DNA of 46,934 bases from Chitinophagaceae bacterium (GTDB lineage Bacteria > Bacteroidota > Bacteroidia > Chitinophagales > Chitinophagaceae), in the NCBI GenBank assembly GCA_026415715.1, contig JAOAGO010000024.1, positions 1-46,934 on the forward strand, in the 5' to 3' direction. A model generated the notes under the pieces. That model was given only the letters and a program-made list of their open reading frames with translations, was not told the DNA's origin and did no database searches. Below, one piece after another: positions 1 through 9,090 of this stretch. The number at the start of each line of letters is the position of its first letter. Positions within the stretch are counted from its first letter, which is position 1. The translations under genes and the position numbers were made by a program.

Positions 1-140
1 CCCGTAAGAAAATTTAATTACTTAACTCCTAATCAAGTGCTACTTAAAAAAATTGCACTTATGACTTGAACTTACTAATCATTTTATGATAAATGATTCA
101 AATGAATTATTTTCATTTTTTTAAAACCAAATGAATTTTC

Positions 141-1673
141 ATGACAACTGCAGTCCGTAAATCAACGGTGGATCGTTTCCTGAATCTCATTGAAAAAATC
201 GGGAACAAACTTCCCGACCCGGCTACTTTATTTTTTATTTTCTGTATTCTTATTGTTTTTTTATCATGGCTGATCAGCCTTTCAGGCGTTTCGGTTTTAC
301 ATCCGGGCACTAAAGAAAACATTGCGGTAAAAAGCCTTCTTTCCAAAGAAGGACTTGATTTTATACTTACCGGTATGGTAAAAAATTTTACTGGATTTGC
401 CCCGCTGGGCACCGTTTTGGTTGCCCTGCTTGGCATTGGCGTAGCTGAGGGTACCGGACTGATTTCGGCAGCTATGAAGTGGCTGATTACCCGTTCGCCT
501 AAAAAATTACTCACCGGCGTAATTGTCTTTGCCGGCGTCATGTCGAACATGGCCAGCGAAATAGGTTATGTATTACTGGTTCCGCTTTCGGCTGTTATTT
601 TTCTGGCTGCAGGTCGTCACCCTCTGGCCGGACTGGCGGCTGCTTTTGCCGGAGTTTCCGGCGGTTATTCGGCAAATCTTTTTTTAGGCACCATTGACCC
701 GCTACTTTCAGGGCTTTCGCAGGAAGCGGCAAGGATCGTGGATAAAAATTACGTGGTCAGCCCGCTTTGCAATTATTATTTTATGGCCGTATCTACATTT
801 CTGATTACTTTTTTAGGAACCTTTTTAACTGAAAAATTTATTATACCCCGACTGGGGCTCTATACCGGCGAGGAAAAAGCCGAAGAAATCACGGGACTTT
901 CTCCTCAGGAAAAAAAAGGTTTGCGTTATGCTTTGACAGCTGCGTTGATTCTTACGGGCATCTTTCTGTGGGGGTTAATTCCTTCAAATGGTTTTTTACG
1001 GGAAGCCAAAACCGGCGATATTCTTCATTCTCCATTTATTACGGGTATAGTGGCTGTAATTTTCATAACGGCTGCGCTTACCGGTATTGCATATGGTATA
1101 GGAGCCGGAACCATAATAAACGACAGGGATGTTATCCGCGGCATGTCAAAATCCATGCAAACGCTTGGACATTACATCGTGCTGGTATTTTTTGCCGCGC
1201 AGTTTGTAGCGTTTTTCAACTGGAGTAATCTGGGACTGGTGACGGCGGTGAAAGGCGCTTATTTTCTTACTCAGCTTAAGTTGGGCGTACTGCCTTTAAT
1301 GCTGTTGTTTATTTTCATTACCTCATTAATTAATCTGATTATGGGAAGCGCTTCGGCCAAATGGGCAATTATGGCACCGGTTTTTATTCCGATGTTTATG
1401 ATGCTGCCCAAACCGCTTTCGCCCGAATTTGTTCAGCTTGCCTATCGCATCGGCGACAGCTGCACGAATATCATTTCGCCGATGATGTCCTACTTTGCGC
1501 TTATCATTGCATTTGTACAGCGTTATGACAAAAACAGCGGCCTCGGCACTGTGGTAGCCCTCATGCTTCCTTACAGTATAGTATTTCTGCTGGGCTGGTC
1601 GGTAATGTTTATCATCTGGTATCTGCTGGGCTTACCCATCGGGCCGGGTTCTTCCATTTTTTATCACCCGTAA
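141..1673 (+). CDS. AbgT-family transporter (p-aminobenzoyl-glutamate type)
   Basis: This is a 510-residue polytopic inner-membrane protein. It reads as an AbgT family member: an N-terminal stretch with the motif LPDPATLFF near residue 28, roughly a dozen hydrophobic segments, and the conserved loop [16 protein letters not shown] near residue 400, followed by [16 protein letters not shown]. AbgT proteins import p-aminobenzoyl-glutamate or export sulfonamide-type antimetabolites, driven by the proton or sodium gradient; substrate cannot be told from sequence. Length matches the family (about 500-520). The start is the first ATG of the frame and lies 140 bp into the window after an AT-rich stretch with no visible gene. 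The gene converges on a POT-family transporter with a 36-bp gap that shows no clear terminator hairpin. Family assignment is firm; the precise substrate is inference. Confidence 0.9.
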   Translation: MTTAVRKSTVDRFLNLIEKIGNKLPDPATLFFIFCILIVFLSWLISLSGVSVLHPGTKENIAVKSLLSKEGLDFILTGMVKNFTGFAPLGTVLVALLGIGVAEGTGLISAAMKWLITRSPKKLLTGVIVFAGVMSNMASEIGYVLLVPLSAVIFLAAGRHPLAGLAAAFAGVSGGYSANLFLGTIDPLLSGLSQEAARIVDKNYVVSPLCNYYFMAVSTFLITFLGTFLTEKFIIPRLGLYTGEEKAEEITGLSPQEKKGLRYALTAALILTGIFLWGLIPSNGFLREAKTGDILHSPFITGIVAVIFITAALTGIAYGIGAGTIINDRDVIRGMSKSMQTLGHYIVLVFFAAQFVAFFNWSNLGLVTAVKGAYFLTQLKLGVLPLMLLFIFITSLINLIMGSASAKWAIMAPVFIPMFMMLPKPLSPEFVQLAYRIGDSCTNIISPMMSYFALIIAFVQRYDKNSGLGTVVALMLPYSIVFLLGWSVMFIIWYLLGLPIGPGSSIFYHP

Positions 1674-1709
1674 AATACATACAAACTGATATTCTAACGG
1701 ACTTCATCT

Positions 1710-3266
1710 TTAATTCACGCCGTGCATCCATTTTTTTAACATGGGTGAGAGTATGAAAAGTAAAGCGGCGGCGCCCAGTACAATCCATACCCCCCAGGTC
1801 ATGTAGATATTGGCAAAGCCGTAAAGCGCTTGTTCCCGGCTGGCATTTTCTTTGGGCGCAGCAATCAATTGTCCCAAATAACCTGCTATTTTATGAGCAA
1901 AGGCGATACTGAGAAACCAGCACCCCATTACAAAACCAACCACTTTTGCCGGCGACAATTTGGTAACTACAGACAATCCCACCGGTGACAGACTCAGCTC
2001 GCCGGTGGTATGAAACAGATACATTAAAATTAAAAACACAAGAGATATCATTTGCCCGCTGGATGCCGCATTTCGGGTGGCAACCACAATGATAAAATAT
2101 CCCAACGCAATCTGCAACAGCGCCAACGTAAATTTTATCGGGGTGCGGGGCTCTTTGTTTCTCCTGGAAAGGGTTGTCCATATCCAGGTAAATACCGGAG
2201 CCAGCAAAATGATAAAGAGAGGATTCACGGCCTGAAACTGGCTGGTTTCAATGCCAAGTTTATTCACGTAACGATCGGTCAGAATATTTATGGAGCCTCC
2301 TGCCTGTTCAAACAACACCCAGAATAACATATGGAAGAAAAACAGAAAGATAAAAACAAGTAAACGTTGACCCTCAATTTTATCTTCCGATTGAAATGAG
2401 GTATATAAAAGGTACCCGATACAAATAATTCCTGCAATAATCATGATGTAATTTGTTATCCCTTCATTATTAATCAGCAAACTGAATAGCGGGATACAGA
2501 GAAGCGAGCCCAACAATATCAACCAGTTTGGCGAAAGCCCCATAAATTTCGGTTGATGTAAATAATGCGGGTCGGGTGCATTGCCTTTCTGACCAAAAAT
2601 GGAGCGGTTACCGTAAAATACTATTAATCCGGCTAACATACCCACACCGGCCAGAAAGAATCCCAATGACCAGTCCACCTTTCGCGCCAGATATCCGCAG
2701 GTAAGCGGCGCCAGCAAAGCGCCAATATTGATACCCATGTAAAATATGGTGAAAGCGCTGTCTTTGCGTTTGTCATTCCTGTCATAAAATGTACCCAGAA
2801 AGCTGGAAATATTCGGTTTGAAAAATCCGTTACCTATAGCCAGTAAACCCAGCGCCAGAAAGAATAAGGTTTCGTTTTTAATCTTCCAGGCATTCAGCGC
2901 CAGTAAAAACTGTGCGGATGCCATCATGATTCCGCCGGTGAGAATAGCTCTTTTGAAACCAAAAATCCGGTCTGCAATCATTCCCCCCACGATGGGCGCT
3001 GCGTACAGCAAGGCATTGAAAGCGCCATAAACGCCGTAGGCACGGGCATCGGCTTCGCCCTGACTCATTTTATTGAATAATTCGGATGTCATGTACAACA
3101 CCAAAAAAGCCCGCATACCATAAAAACTGAATCGCTCCCACAATTCGGCAAAAAACAAAGTAAACAAAGGGCGGGGATGAATTTTGTGTTGAGACAAAAC
3201 AACTAAAGGAACCCAAAGAATAACAAAAACCCACCCGCCAATAAGTAATATTAATCCAAGATCCAT
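1710..3266 (-). CDS. POT/PTR2-family proton-coupled oligopeptide transporter
   Basis: A 518-residue major-facilitator protein of the proton-dependent oligopeptide transporter (POT/PTR2) family. The family signature ELWERFSFYGMRA is at about residues 41-53 and the second PTR2 signature FYMGINIGALLAP is near residue 175. Twelve or more hydrophobic segments are visible. The member class is the bacterial di/tripeptide symporter (DtpT-like). The start ATG gives an N-terminal hydrophobic helix directly before the first signature. It is convergent with the AbgT-like gene and divergent from mqnB across 115 bp. Together with AbgT it makes a small peptide-uptake neighbourhood, but the two are not co-transcribed. 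Confidence 0.92.
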   Translation of the reverse strand: MDLGLILLIGGWVFVILWVPLVVLSQHKIHPRPLFTLFFAELWERFSFYGMRAFLVLYMTSELFNKMSQGEADARAYGVYGAFNALLYAAPIVGGMIADRIFGFKRAILTGGIMMASAQFLLALNAWKIKNETLFFLALGLLAIGNGFFKPNISSFLGTFYDRNDKRKDSAFTIFYMGINIGALLAPLTCGYLARKVDWSLGFFLAGVGMLAGLIVFYGNRSIFGQKGNAPDPHYLHQPKFMGLSPNWLILLGSLLCIPLFSLLINNEGITNYIMIIAGIICIGYLLYTSFQSEDKIEGQRLLVFIFLFFFHMLFWVLFEQAGGSINILTDRYVNKLGIETSQFQAVNPLFIILLAPVFTWIWTTLSRRNKEPRTPIKFTLALLQIALGYFIIVVATRNAASSGQMISLVFLILMYLFHTTGELSLSPVGLSVVTKLSPAKVVGFVMGCWFLSIAFAHKIAGYLGQLIAAPKENASREQALYGFANIYMTWGVWIVLGAAALLFILSPMLKKWMHGVN

Positions 3267-3381
3267 AGTAGCATAATTTAAAAAAAGGATAAAGAAACCA
3301 AAATAAGTGATTTTTTTTTGAAATGACCAAAATTATGGTACCGTTTCAACTAACGGCGTATGCGGTTTTGTAAATTGCAGT

Positions 3382-4035
3382 ATGAAAATTCTGATTACTG
3401 CGGCCACGGCAAAAGAAATCAAACCCTTTTTGCAACTGTACCGGAAAAATCCCGAAATACTTCATCCGCATAAAGCCGATGTGCTTATCAGCGGCGTAGG
3501 GCTGACGTCAACCACTTATCATCTGATGCGTTATCTTTTCATGTCTCGCCCAGGGCTCATCATTCAGGCCGGTGTAGCCGGATGCTTTGACAGAAAAATA
3601 CCGCTGGCTTCCGTTTTTGCTATAGAAAGAGATACGATTGCGGATGAAAGCGTATTGGAAGTGGAAAATCTCAAAACCCTTTTTGACCTTAAATTAACGC
3701 CGCACAATAAATTTCCTTTTAAAAAAGGTTGGTTAATAAATCCGGATAAAACCTTACTAAAAGGTTGCGGGTTACAGGTTGTGCCTGGTGTCAGCGTAAA
3801 TCAGATTACCACAAACCGAAAAATCATACAATTTTACAGAGAAAGGTTTTCTCCCGTTACCGAATCCATGGAAGGAGCAGCTTTGCATTATGTTGGAATG
3901 ATGGAACACATTCCTTTTTTGCAGCTTCGCAGCCTTTCCAACTATATCGGCGAAAGAAATAAAGAAAAGTGGAACATGAAAGAAGCCATTACGAACCTGA
4001 ATGCGCAGCTCATTCGCATTATACGACAGTTATGA
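3382..4035 (+). CDS. mqnB: Futalosine hydrolase MqnB
   Basis: A 217-residue nucleoside-phosphorylase-fold hydrolase. It releases hypoxanthine from futalosine to give dehypoxanthine futalosine in the futalosine (alternative menaquinone) pathway. Visible family features are the N-terminal strand MKILITAATAKEI, the glycine motif SGVGLTSTTYHL near residue 37, the QAGVAG motif near residue 62, and the catalytic ESMEGAAL segment near residue 161, as in MTA/SAH nucleosidases. The identification as MqnB rather than a generic MTA/SAH nucleosidase rests on length and above all on the directly overlapping mqnD. The stop codon overlaps the mqnD start (ATGA), so the two are translationally coupled. The gene is intact. 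Confidence 0.9.
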   Translation: MKILITAATAKEIKPFLQLYRKNPEILHPHKADVLISGVGLTSTTYHLMRYLFMSRPGLIIQAGVAGCFDRKIPLASVFAIERDTIADESVLEVENLKTLFDLKLTPHNKFPFKKGWLINPDKTLLKGCGLQVVPGVSVNQITTNRKIIQFYRERFSPVTESMEGAALHYVGMMEHIPFLQLRSLSNYIGERNKEKWNMKEAITNLNAQLIRIIRQL

Positions 4036-4874
4036 AACTTACGTTGGGATTTTCGCCTTGCCCGAATGACACTTTTATTTTTGACGCCCTGGTGAGCGGC
4101 AAAATAGACACGTCTCCGTTTTCTTTTGAAGTGTACATGGAAGATGTGGAAACACTGAATCAGTGGGCCATCAGCCGGAAGCTGGACATTACCAAAATCA
4201 GCTTTCCGGCATTTTTTCGCTCTTTACCCGCTTATATTTTGCTTGGCTCAGGCGGCGCGATCGGATACGGAACCGGCCCGTTTCTGATCAGCGCTCATCA
4301 GAAAAAACTATCCGCCGAAGAAGTTTGTGCACACACCATTGTGCTGCCGGGCCGCCATACCACGGCCGATTTTCTTTTTCATTTTGCATATCCTGCCGCA
4401 AATCAAAAAATATTTCTTCGATTTGATCAAATTGAAGATTACTTAATCGAAAACGGAAAATCTGAAAATCTGTTGGGCGTAATTATTCATGAAAGCCGTT
4501 TTACCTATCAGCAAAAAGGATTATATCCGGTTGCGGATTTAGGAAAATACTGGGAAGAAAAAACCGGCAGTCCTGTACCCCTCGGTGGTATTGCCATACG
4601 AAGAGATATTGAAGAAAGGGTATGCCGGCGCATCAATCATTTGATTTACGAAAGTGTTTGCTATGCTCTGGACAGGCTTCCTCTGTTGCCTGATTTCGTG
4701 AAAAAACATGCACAGGCTTTGGACGAAGACGTGATGCGAAAGCATATAGATTTATATGTTAATGATTTTACGGTTCGGATGGGTTCGGAGGGGGAAAAAG
4801 CGGTTCAAAAATTATATGAAATATTCTGTGGTACCGAGGGGCAACCGCGAAGAGAAATATCATTATTTCTTTAA
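4032..4874 (+). CDS. mqnD: 1,4-dihydroxy-6-naphthoate synthase MqnD
   Basis: A 280-residue periplasmic-binding-fold enzyme (VitK2 biosynthesis family) that converts cyclic dehypoxanthine futalosine to 1,4-dihydroxy-6-naphthoate. The N terminus LGFSPCPNDTFIFDAL is diagnostic, followed by DITKISFPAF and the GSGGAIGYGTGP motif near residue 80. The frame is open further upstream, inside mqnB, but the ATG at 4032 fits both the family N terminus and the 4-bp ATGA overlap with mqnB. The 3' end overlaps the convergent photolyase gene by 12 bp, so the two genes share terminal bases. No other mqn genes (mqnA, mqnC) are in the window. Confidence 0.93.
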   Translation: MKLTLGFSPCPNDTFIFDALVSGKIDTSPFSFEVYMEDVETLNQWAISRKLDITKISFPAFFRSLPAYILLGSGGAIGYGTGPFLISAHQKKLSAEEVCAHTIVLPGRHTTADFLFHFAYPAANQKIFLRFDQIEDYLIENGKSENLLGVIIHESRFTYQQKGLYPVADLGKYWEEKTGSPVPLGGIAIRRDIEERVCRRINHLIYESVCYALDRLPLLPDFVKKHAQALDEDVMRKHIDLYVNDFTVRMGSEGEKAVQKLYEIFCGTEGQPRREISLFL

Positions 4875-6167
4875 AGCTTCTCCGTACACTTTCAGACAGC
4901 GTTGTCGAGCAAATACATGATCCACGATAGGTTTTGGGTAATGTAATTCATCGAGTTCGGGCACCCATTTCCGGATGTATTTCATTTCGGGATCAAATTT
5001 TTTTGCTTGCAAGGTCGGATTAAAAATCCGGAAATACGGCGCTGCATCACATCCGCTGCCGGCTGCCCACTGCCAGCCGCCGTTGTTGGCGGCAAGGTCA
5101 AAGTCAAGGAGTTTTTCGGCAAAGTATGCTTCACCCCATCGCCAGTCAATCAAAAGATGTTTGGTTAAAAAAGAGGCCACAATCATACGCACCCGGTTGT
5201 GCATATATCCGGTAGCGTTGAGCTCTCTCATGCCGGCATCCACAATCGGATAACCGGTTTGTCCCTTACACCATGCTTCAAATTCTTTTTCGTCATTCCG
5301 CCATTTAATCCGGTCGTATTCGGGTTTAAATGCTTTTGACACCACATGAGGAAAATGCCATAGGATCATGTGATAAAAATCCCGCCAGATCAGTTCGTTG
5401 AGAAAGGATTCGCTGACCGGGCCGGTTGCCGCGGCCAGCTCTCTGACACTGATGGTGCCGAAGCGAAGATGAACGCTCAGCCGGCTGGTGCCGGGTATGG
5501 CGGGGAAATCGCGTTGTTGTTTATAGTTTTTAATTATTTCATATTTCCATTCTTTGTCCGGAAAAGGGAGCCCGGCAGGCTGAAATCCCATCTGCTCAAG
5601 TGAAATAATCGGTTTAGGTGGTTGCTTATAGAAATGACGGAAATATTTTTCAGTAGGATAAGGCTTCAGATAAAAAGGGGTAAGCGTTGATTTCCATTTC
5701 AGCGAGTAGGGGGTAAATACGGTATAGGGCCTACCGTCTTCTTTAACCACTTCGTTTTTTTCAAAGATCACCTGGTCTTTACAGGTAAAGAAAGGAATGC
5801 CCCGGGCTTTGAGTTTTTCGTGAATCAGGGCGTCTCTTTTTCTGGCATAAGGTTCATAGTCGTGATTGGTAAATGCCTGAACAACGTCATAATCGCGAAG
5901 AAGTTCATCCCACACCTGTTCCGGCGTTCCGTAGCGAACGTCCAAAGTAGATCCCATACCCATTAGCTGTTGTTGCATTTCCTGAAGCGCCTGGTGGATG
6001 AATTCTACCCTTCGGTCTTTTTTTTCTTTCAGATCATTCAGGATGTGGGTATCAAATATAAAAACGGGAACAACCGGATTTCCGCTTTTCAGCGCATGAA
6101 ACAGGCCGGCATTATCATGCAGGCGCAGGTCGCGGCGAAACCAAAATACAGAAACTTTGGGACGCAT
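4863..6167 (-). CDS. phrB: Deoxyribodipyrimidine photolyase (CPD photolyase/cryptochrome family)
   Basis: A 434-residue blue-light enzyme that splits cyclobutane pyrimidine dimers. The N-terminal alpha/beta antenna domain opens with VFWFRRDLRLHDNAGL, typical of class I photolyases. The C-terminal FAD domain shows WRDFYHMILW, TGYPIVDAGMREL, MHNRVRMIVASFL and the block containing NNGGWQWAAGSG, which line the flavin and DNA-lesion pocket. The three tryptophans of the electron-transfer chain cannot be verified without an alignment. Length is slightly short of the E. coli enzyme (472) but normal for Bacteroidota. Its last codons overlap those of convergent mqnD by 12 bp. A possible -7 box lies about 20 bp upstream of the ATG. 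Confidence 0.93.
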   Translation of the reverse strand: MRPKVSVFWFRRDLRLHDNAGLFHALKSGNPVVPVFIFDTHILNDLKEKKDRRVEFIHQALQEMQQQLMGMGSTLDVRYGTPEQVWDELLRDYDVVQAFTNHDYEPYARKRDALIHEKLKARGIPFFTCKDQVIFEKNEVVKEDGRPYTVFTPYSLKWKSTLTPFYLKPYPTEKYFRHFYKQPPKPIISLEQMGFQPAGLPFPDKEWKYEIIKNYKQQRDFPAIPGTSRLSVHLRFGTISVRELAAATGPVSESFLNELIWRDFYHMILWHFPHVVSKAFKPEYDRIKWRNDEKEFEAWCKGQTGYPIVDAGMRELNATGYMHNRVRMIVASFLTKHLLIDWRWGEAYFAEKLLDFDLAANNGGWQWAAGSGCDAAPYFRIFNPTLQAKKFDPEMKYIRKWVPELDELHYPKPIVDHVFARQRCLKVYGEALKK

Positions 6168-6186
6168 ACATGATAAACAAGTTTGC

Positions 6187-6194
6187 CAAAATTA
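6187..6194 (-). promoter_or_regulatory. Candidate Bacteroidota -7 promoter box for the photolyase gene
   Basis: The minus strand reads TAATTTTG, an exact match to the Bacteroidota -7 consensus TAnnTTTG, with its last base 19 nt upstream of the photolyase ATG. No convincing TTG -33 element sits about 20 bp further upstream, so the call rests on the -7 box and its position only. Confidence 0.4.
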
Positions 6195-6317
6195 GGTTTT
6201 GCCGTTTTAAGGATATTTATCCGCAGATAAATTGTAAAACATGAAGTTTAGGATAATGAGAAAAAATAAAAAAATTCCCAAAGCGGGGATTTGTTTCTAC
6301 TTTATGAAGAATAAAAA

Positions 6318-6991
6318 TTACGCATGTTGTACAATGCCGGCTCTTACGGCATACATCACCAACCCGGCCATGGATTTTGTTCCGGTTTTGGTTTTGAGTT
6401 TAACGCGTATAGCTTCAATGGTACGGGGGCTGAGATCCACAATAACGGCAATTTCTTTTGTACTTTTTTCTTCGCACATCTGGCGCAAGATGGTAATTTC
6501 TTTCCCGGTAAGCTGTACATCCTAAGGTTTGTAGGCTTCATCCGTTCGTTTGGTTTTCAATCCGTTGAGTAAAGCTTTATTGGTAATGTCGTTGAAAAAG
6601 TAATCGTTGGCGTACACGGTTTTTATGGCTTCATAAATCATATCCGAGCCGGATTCTTTCGTAAGATATGAGTTGGCGCCGAGTTCCATCATTTTGGTAA
6701 TCATGGTATGATCGTTATACATGGAAAGCATGATGACTTTAATGTCCGGATACAGTTTTTAATTTCCGGAAGTGTAGTCAGGCCATCCATTACCGGCATG
6801 GATATGTCTAACAGTACAAAATCGGGACGAATGTGTTTCAGGAGATTCAGAAGTTGCATTCCGTTTTCGGCTTCGGCCACCATTTGAATGTCTTTACGTG
6901 ACTGAAGGGAAATTTTTACGCCTGTTCTGAACAGGGTATGATCGTCGGCGATTGCTACTTTGATGACAGTGTTAGATTCAAGATTTTTCAT
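6318..6991 (-). pseudogene. NarL/FixJ-type response regulator, disrupted (frameshift plus in-frame TAG)
   Basis: Reading around two lesions gives a complete, about 224-codon two-component response regulator. The receiver domain starts with VAIADDHTLFRTGV (acidic DD pair) and has the phospho-acceptor Asp in LLDISMPVMDG; it continues with VIMLSMYNDH and the conserved Lys of SYLTKES. The C terminus is a LuxR-type helix-turn-helix (LTGKEITIL, STKEIAVIVDLSPRTIEAI). The frame changes at a run of five A on the coding strand (6756-6760): six A would restore VLLDISMP...EIKKLYPDIKV. A TAG at 6522-6524 then separates the linker from the HTH, where CAG would give Gln. No histidine kinase is nearby. It is a paralogue of the broken regulator at 8178-8831. 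It may be a true pseudogene or partly a sequencing artefact; the in-frame TAG argues for true decay. Confidence 0.8.
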
Positions 6992-7216
6992 AGAATAAGG
7001 TTTTTTGGAACGTTAAAACTAATTACTCATGACGTAATTGTTTGTGCAAGATGTACAATTCTTTCAAAAAATGCTATAGCAAAATCACCTGATTTTTGCA
7101 TCGTGGAAAACACTATGGAAAAACGTGTTTTTTCGTAAAATTTACAAATTTTCACCTGCGAAGTTTTACGTCACACACAGTAAAAAATGCAGCCTAAAAA
7201 TCGGGTAGTAATGCTA

Positions 7217-7247
7217 TTGTATGGTTAGAACACGGCATTTACATTTG
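7217..7247 (+). promoter_or_regulatory. Complete Bacteroidota-type promoter for the ncRNA candidate
   Basis: The plus strand has a -33 TTG at 7217-7219, a 20-bp spacer, and an exact -7 box TACATTTG at 7240-7247. The base five positions after the box is the A at 7252 that begins a 15-bp perfect inverted repeat. This is the best-formed promoter in the window and no ORF follows it in the sense direction. Confidence 0.65.
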
Positions 7248-7251
7248 TTAC

Positions 7252-7373
7252 AGAAAGTTGATTGACAAAGAGGATTTTTAATCTTACCCATCCAATGTCC
7301 ATAACCGTCCACAAAGTTATTTCCAAATCCTATGAAAATGAGAATCCCGGAAGTCAATCAACTTTCTTTTTTT
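7252..7373 (+). ncRNA. Candidate small RNA gene: rod-shaped ~120-nt RNA with terminal stem and U tract
   Basis: Bases 7252-7266 and 7353-7367 are a perfect 15-bp inverted repeat (AGAAAGTTGATTGAC and its complement). A second nested stem pairs AGGATTT (7271-7277) with AAATCCT (7325-7331), and an apical stem pairs ATAAC (7301-7305) with GTTAT (7316-7320). Thus the RNA would be a rod with an asymmetric internal bulge: 4 nt on the 5' side and about 21 purine-rich nt on the 3' side. A run of seven T (7367-7373) directly follows the closing stem, as in a Rho-independent end. The promoter just upstream places the start at or next to 7252. No ORF of note is inside. The shape recalls 6S-type RNAs but is shorter, and I recognise no named family. 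The 3' tail meets the stop codon of the convergent broken methyltransferase gene. The rest of the 380-bp spacer (6992-7216) shows nothing I can name. Confidence 0.55.
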
Positions 7374-8127
7374 ATTTGTCTTTCCTTTTATTCCGTACAA
7401 TTATATAGGCCCTGGGATCTTCAAGAGTAAATTCTTTTTTGCCGGGAATACTATATACTTTTTCAAGAATTAATCCTGAATGATTCAGCATCCGTTCCAG
7501 TTCGTTCAGCGAATAAATATAATCAATTCCCGTTTTATATTCTTTTGTTCCGTCGGGAAGCGTCATGGTGCATTCTACCCGGTAGCGGGCGGGATGGAGT
7601 TGGAAAAAAATTTCATTGGAAAATAAAATGTCGCCGATTTTTGATTCGCTGTATTTTTCAAAAGTACGGTAGGCGATTTCAGCAATTGTCCAGCTGTTAA
7701 TCAGAAAGCTTCCGTTTTCTTTCAGCGCCTGTGCCACCTTTGAAAAAAGAAGTTGCAGGTCATCGGGCGGGAAAAAATTAATGCTGTTGCCCATACAGAT
7801 CGCCAGATCATATTCCATGCCCGGCGTGAATTCCAGAACGGGTAAACAATGAGCGGTTACCGGAAGATTTTCTTTTTGTGCCGTATCGGAAATTTCACGG
7901 ATCTAATCAGGCAGATTGTCCACTCCGGTTACTTCCATGCCTTTCCGGGCCAGGGCTATGGCATGGCGGCCATAGCCACACATCAGATCCAGCACCCGAC
8001 TTCCGGGCCGTAATCCGAAGTAAGAAATCATGAATTCGGTTTCCCGTTCGGTGAGGATACCGGGAATAATGTTTTTCCAGATGTATTTATAGGAGCCGTC
8101 GAAAAAAGTGTCGTTTACATTGGTCAC
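7372..8127 (-). pseudogene. Class I SAM-dependent methyltransferase interrupted by an in-frame TAG
   Basis: The two halves, 7903-8127 and 7372-7902, lie in the same frame and form one about 251-codon methyltransferase. SAM-binding motif I is VLDLMCGYGRHAIALA, and the motif II acidic residue is in VTGVDNLP. The second half carries YDLAICMGNSINFFP and a typical small-molecule methyltransferase C-terminal domain. A single TAG at 7903-7905 follows LPD, just after the motif II strand; a CAG would encode Gln. No frameshift is present and the rest of the coding sequence is undamaged, so the lesion looks recent. If translation ended there the product would be 74 residues and lack most of the fold. 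It sits between two broken response regulators on the same strand. Readthrough is possible but nothing in the sequence supports it. Confidence 0.8.
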
Positions 8128-8177
8128 GTTGGGACAGATTCAGTTACTAATAAAATTTGTATCAGTTGAATCAGTCA

Positions 8178-8831
8178 TCATTCAATCAGTTTATTTCTCA
8201 TGCCGTACATAATCAAACCGGCAATGGTTTTTACGCCGGCTTTTTGTTTCATTTGCTGGCGAATGGTTTCAATGGTTCGCGGGCTCAGGAAGATTTCTTT
8301 TGAAATTTCTTCGGTGGTTTTGTCTTCGGCAATCAGTTTCAGAATTTTCAGTTCTTTTTCCGAAAATTTTACCGGATTGGGATAGAATTGCCGGATTTTT
8401 TTTGTGTTGAAGTTTCAGCAGTACGGCATGATTCACCAGATCGTTAAAATAAAAATCATCATTCATACAGGTAAGGATGGCCTGTTAAATTTCTTCCGCG
8501 TCGGTGGTTTTGGTGAGATAGGCATTAGCTCCCATTTCCATCATTTTTGTAATCATTTCCTGGTCGTCGTACATGGTGAGGATGATGATTTTAATATCTT
8601 CAAACTCCTGACGGATTAACCTGATGGCATTGATGCTGTCTATCTCGGGCATGCGGATATCCATGAGGATGACGTCGGGCAGTTTCAGCTTCAGTATGTG
8701 CATCAGATCTTTTCCGTCATCAGCCTCCCAGATGATTTTCAGATTTTCTTTATCTTTCAAAACGCCATGCGAATGCCGTCGCGGAATATTTGATGATCAT
8801 CGGCAATAGCCAGTTTTATTTGCTGCCGCAT
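8178..8831 (-). pseudogene. NarL/FixJ-type response regulator, disrupted (two compensating indels and an in-frame TAA)
   Basis: A second receiver-HTH regulator, about 218 codons when read through its lesions. The N terminus IKLAIADDHQIFRDGIRMAF is in one frame. It shifts by -1 at a run of four T on the coding strand (8759-8762), where five would give AFLKDKENLKII. The receiver goes on with VILMDIRMPEID, ILTMYDDQEM and NAYLTKTTDAEEI. A TAA at 8485-8487 follows, then an extra A in an eight-A run (8396-8403) shifts the frame back to the HTH, KFSEKELKILKLI through LSPRTIETIRQQM. So the two indels cancel in frame but the TAA remains. The usual Gly after the phospho-acceptor loop (MDG) is Ser here. 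It is paralogous to the regulator at 6318-6991, with the methyltransferase between them. No partner kinase is present. Confidence 0.8.
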
Positions 8832-9090
8832 CGTATTTGGCTCTGATTTTTATTTTATCTGTAAAACTTATTTTAATATTTTGAATAATCAAATTTTACA
8901 ATCACAGGCAAATAAAAATTATTCAATCCACAGGTGTGAATTACTTCTGTTACCGTATTTGGGATTTTTCCGTCTATCAATGTCAATTTCATACATCTGT
9001 AATAAATAAATACGTATGAAAAAATCAATATCCAGTGATGCATTTACATGTAAGGCAAGAACGTTACTTCTATTGTAAGGTGTGGGCGGG

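Noticed and set aside
6318-8831. Reassigned or suppressed stop codons explaining TAG and TAA in the broken genes
   Set aside because: TAG ends the intact zapA gene, TAA and TGA end many others, and the breaks are limited to a few genes. Nothing indicates a suppressor or selenocysteine/pyrrolysine system.
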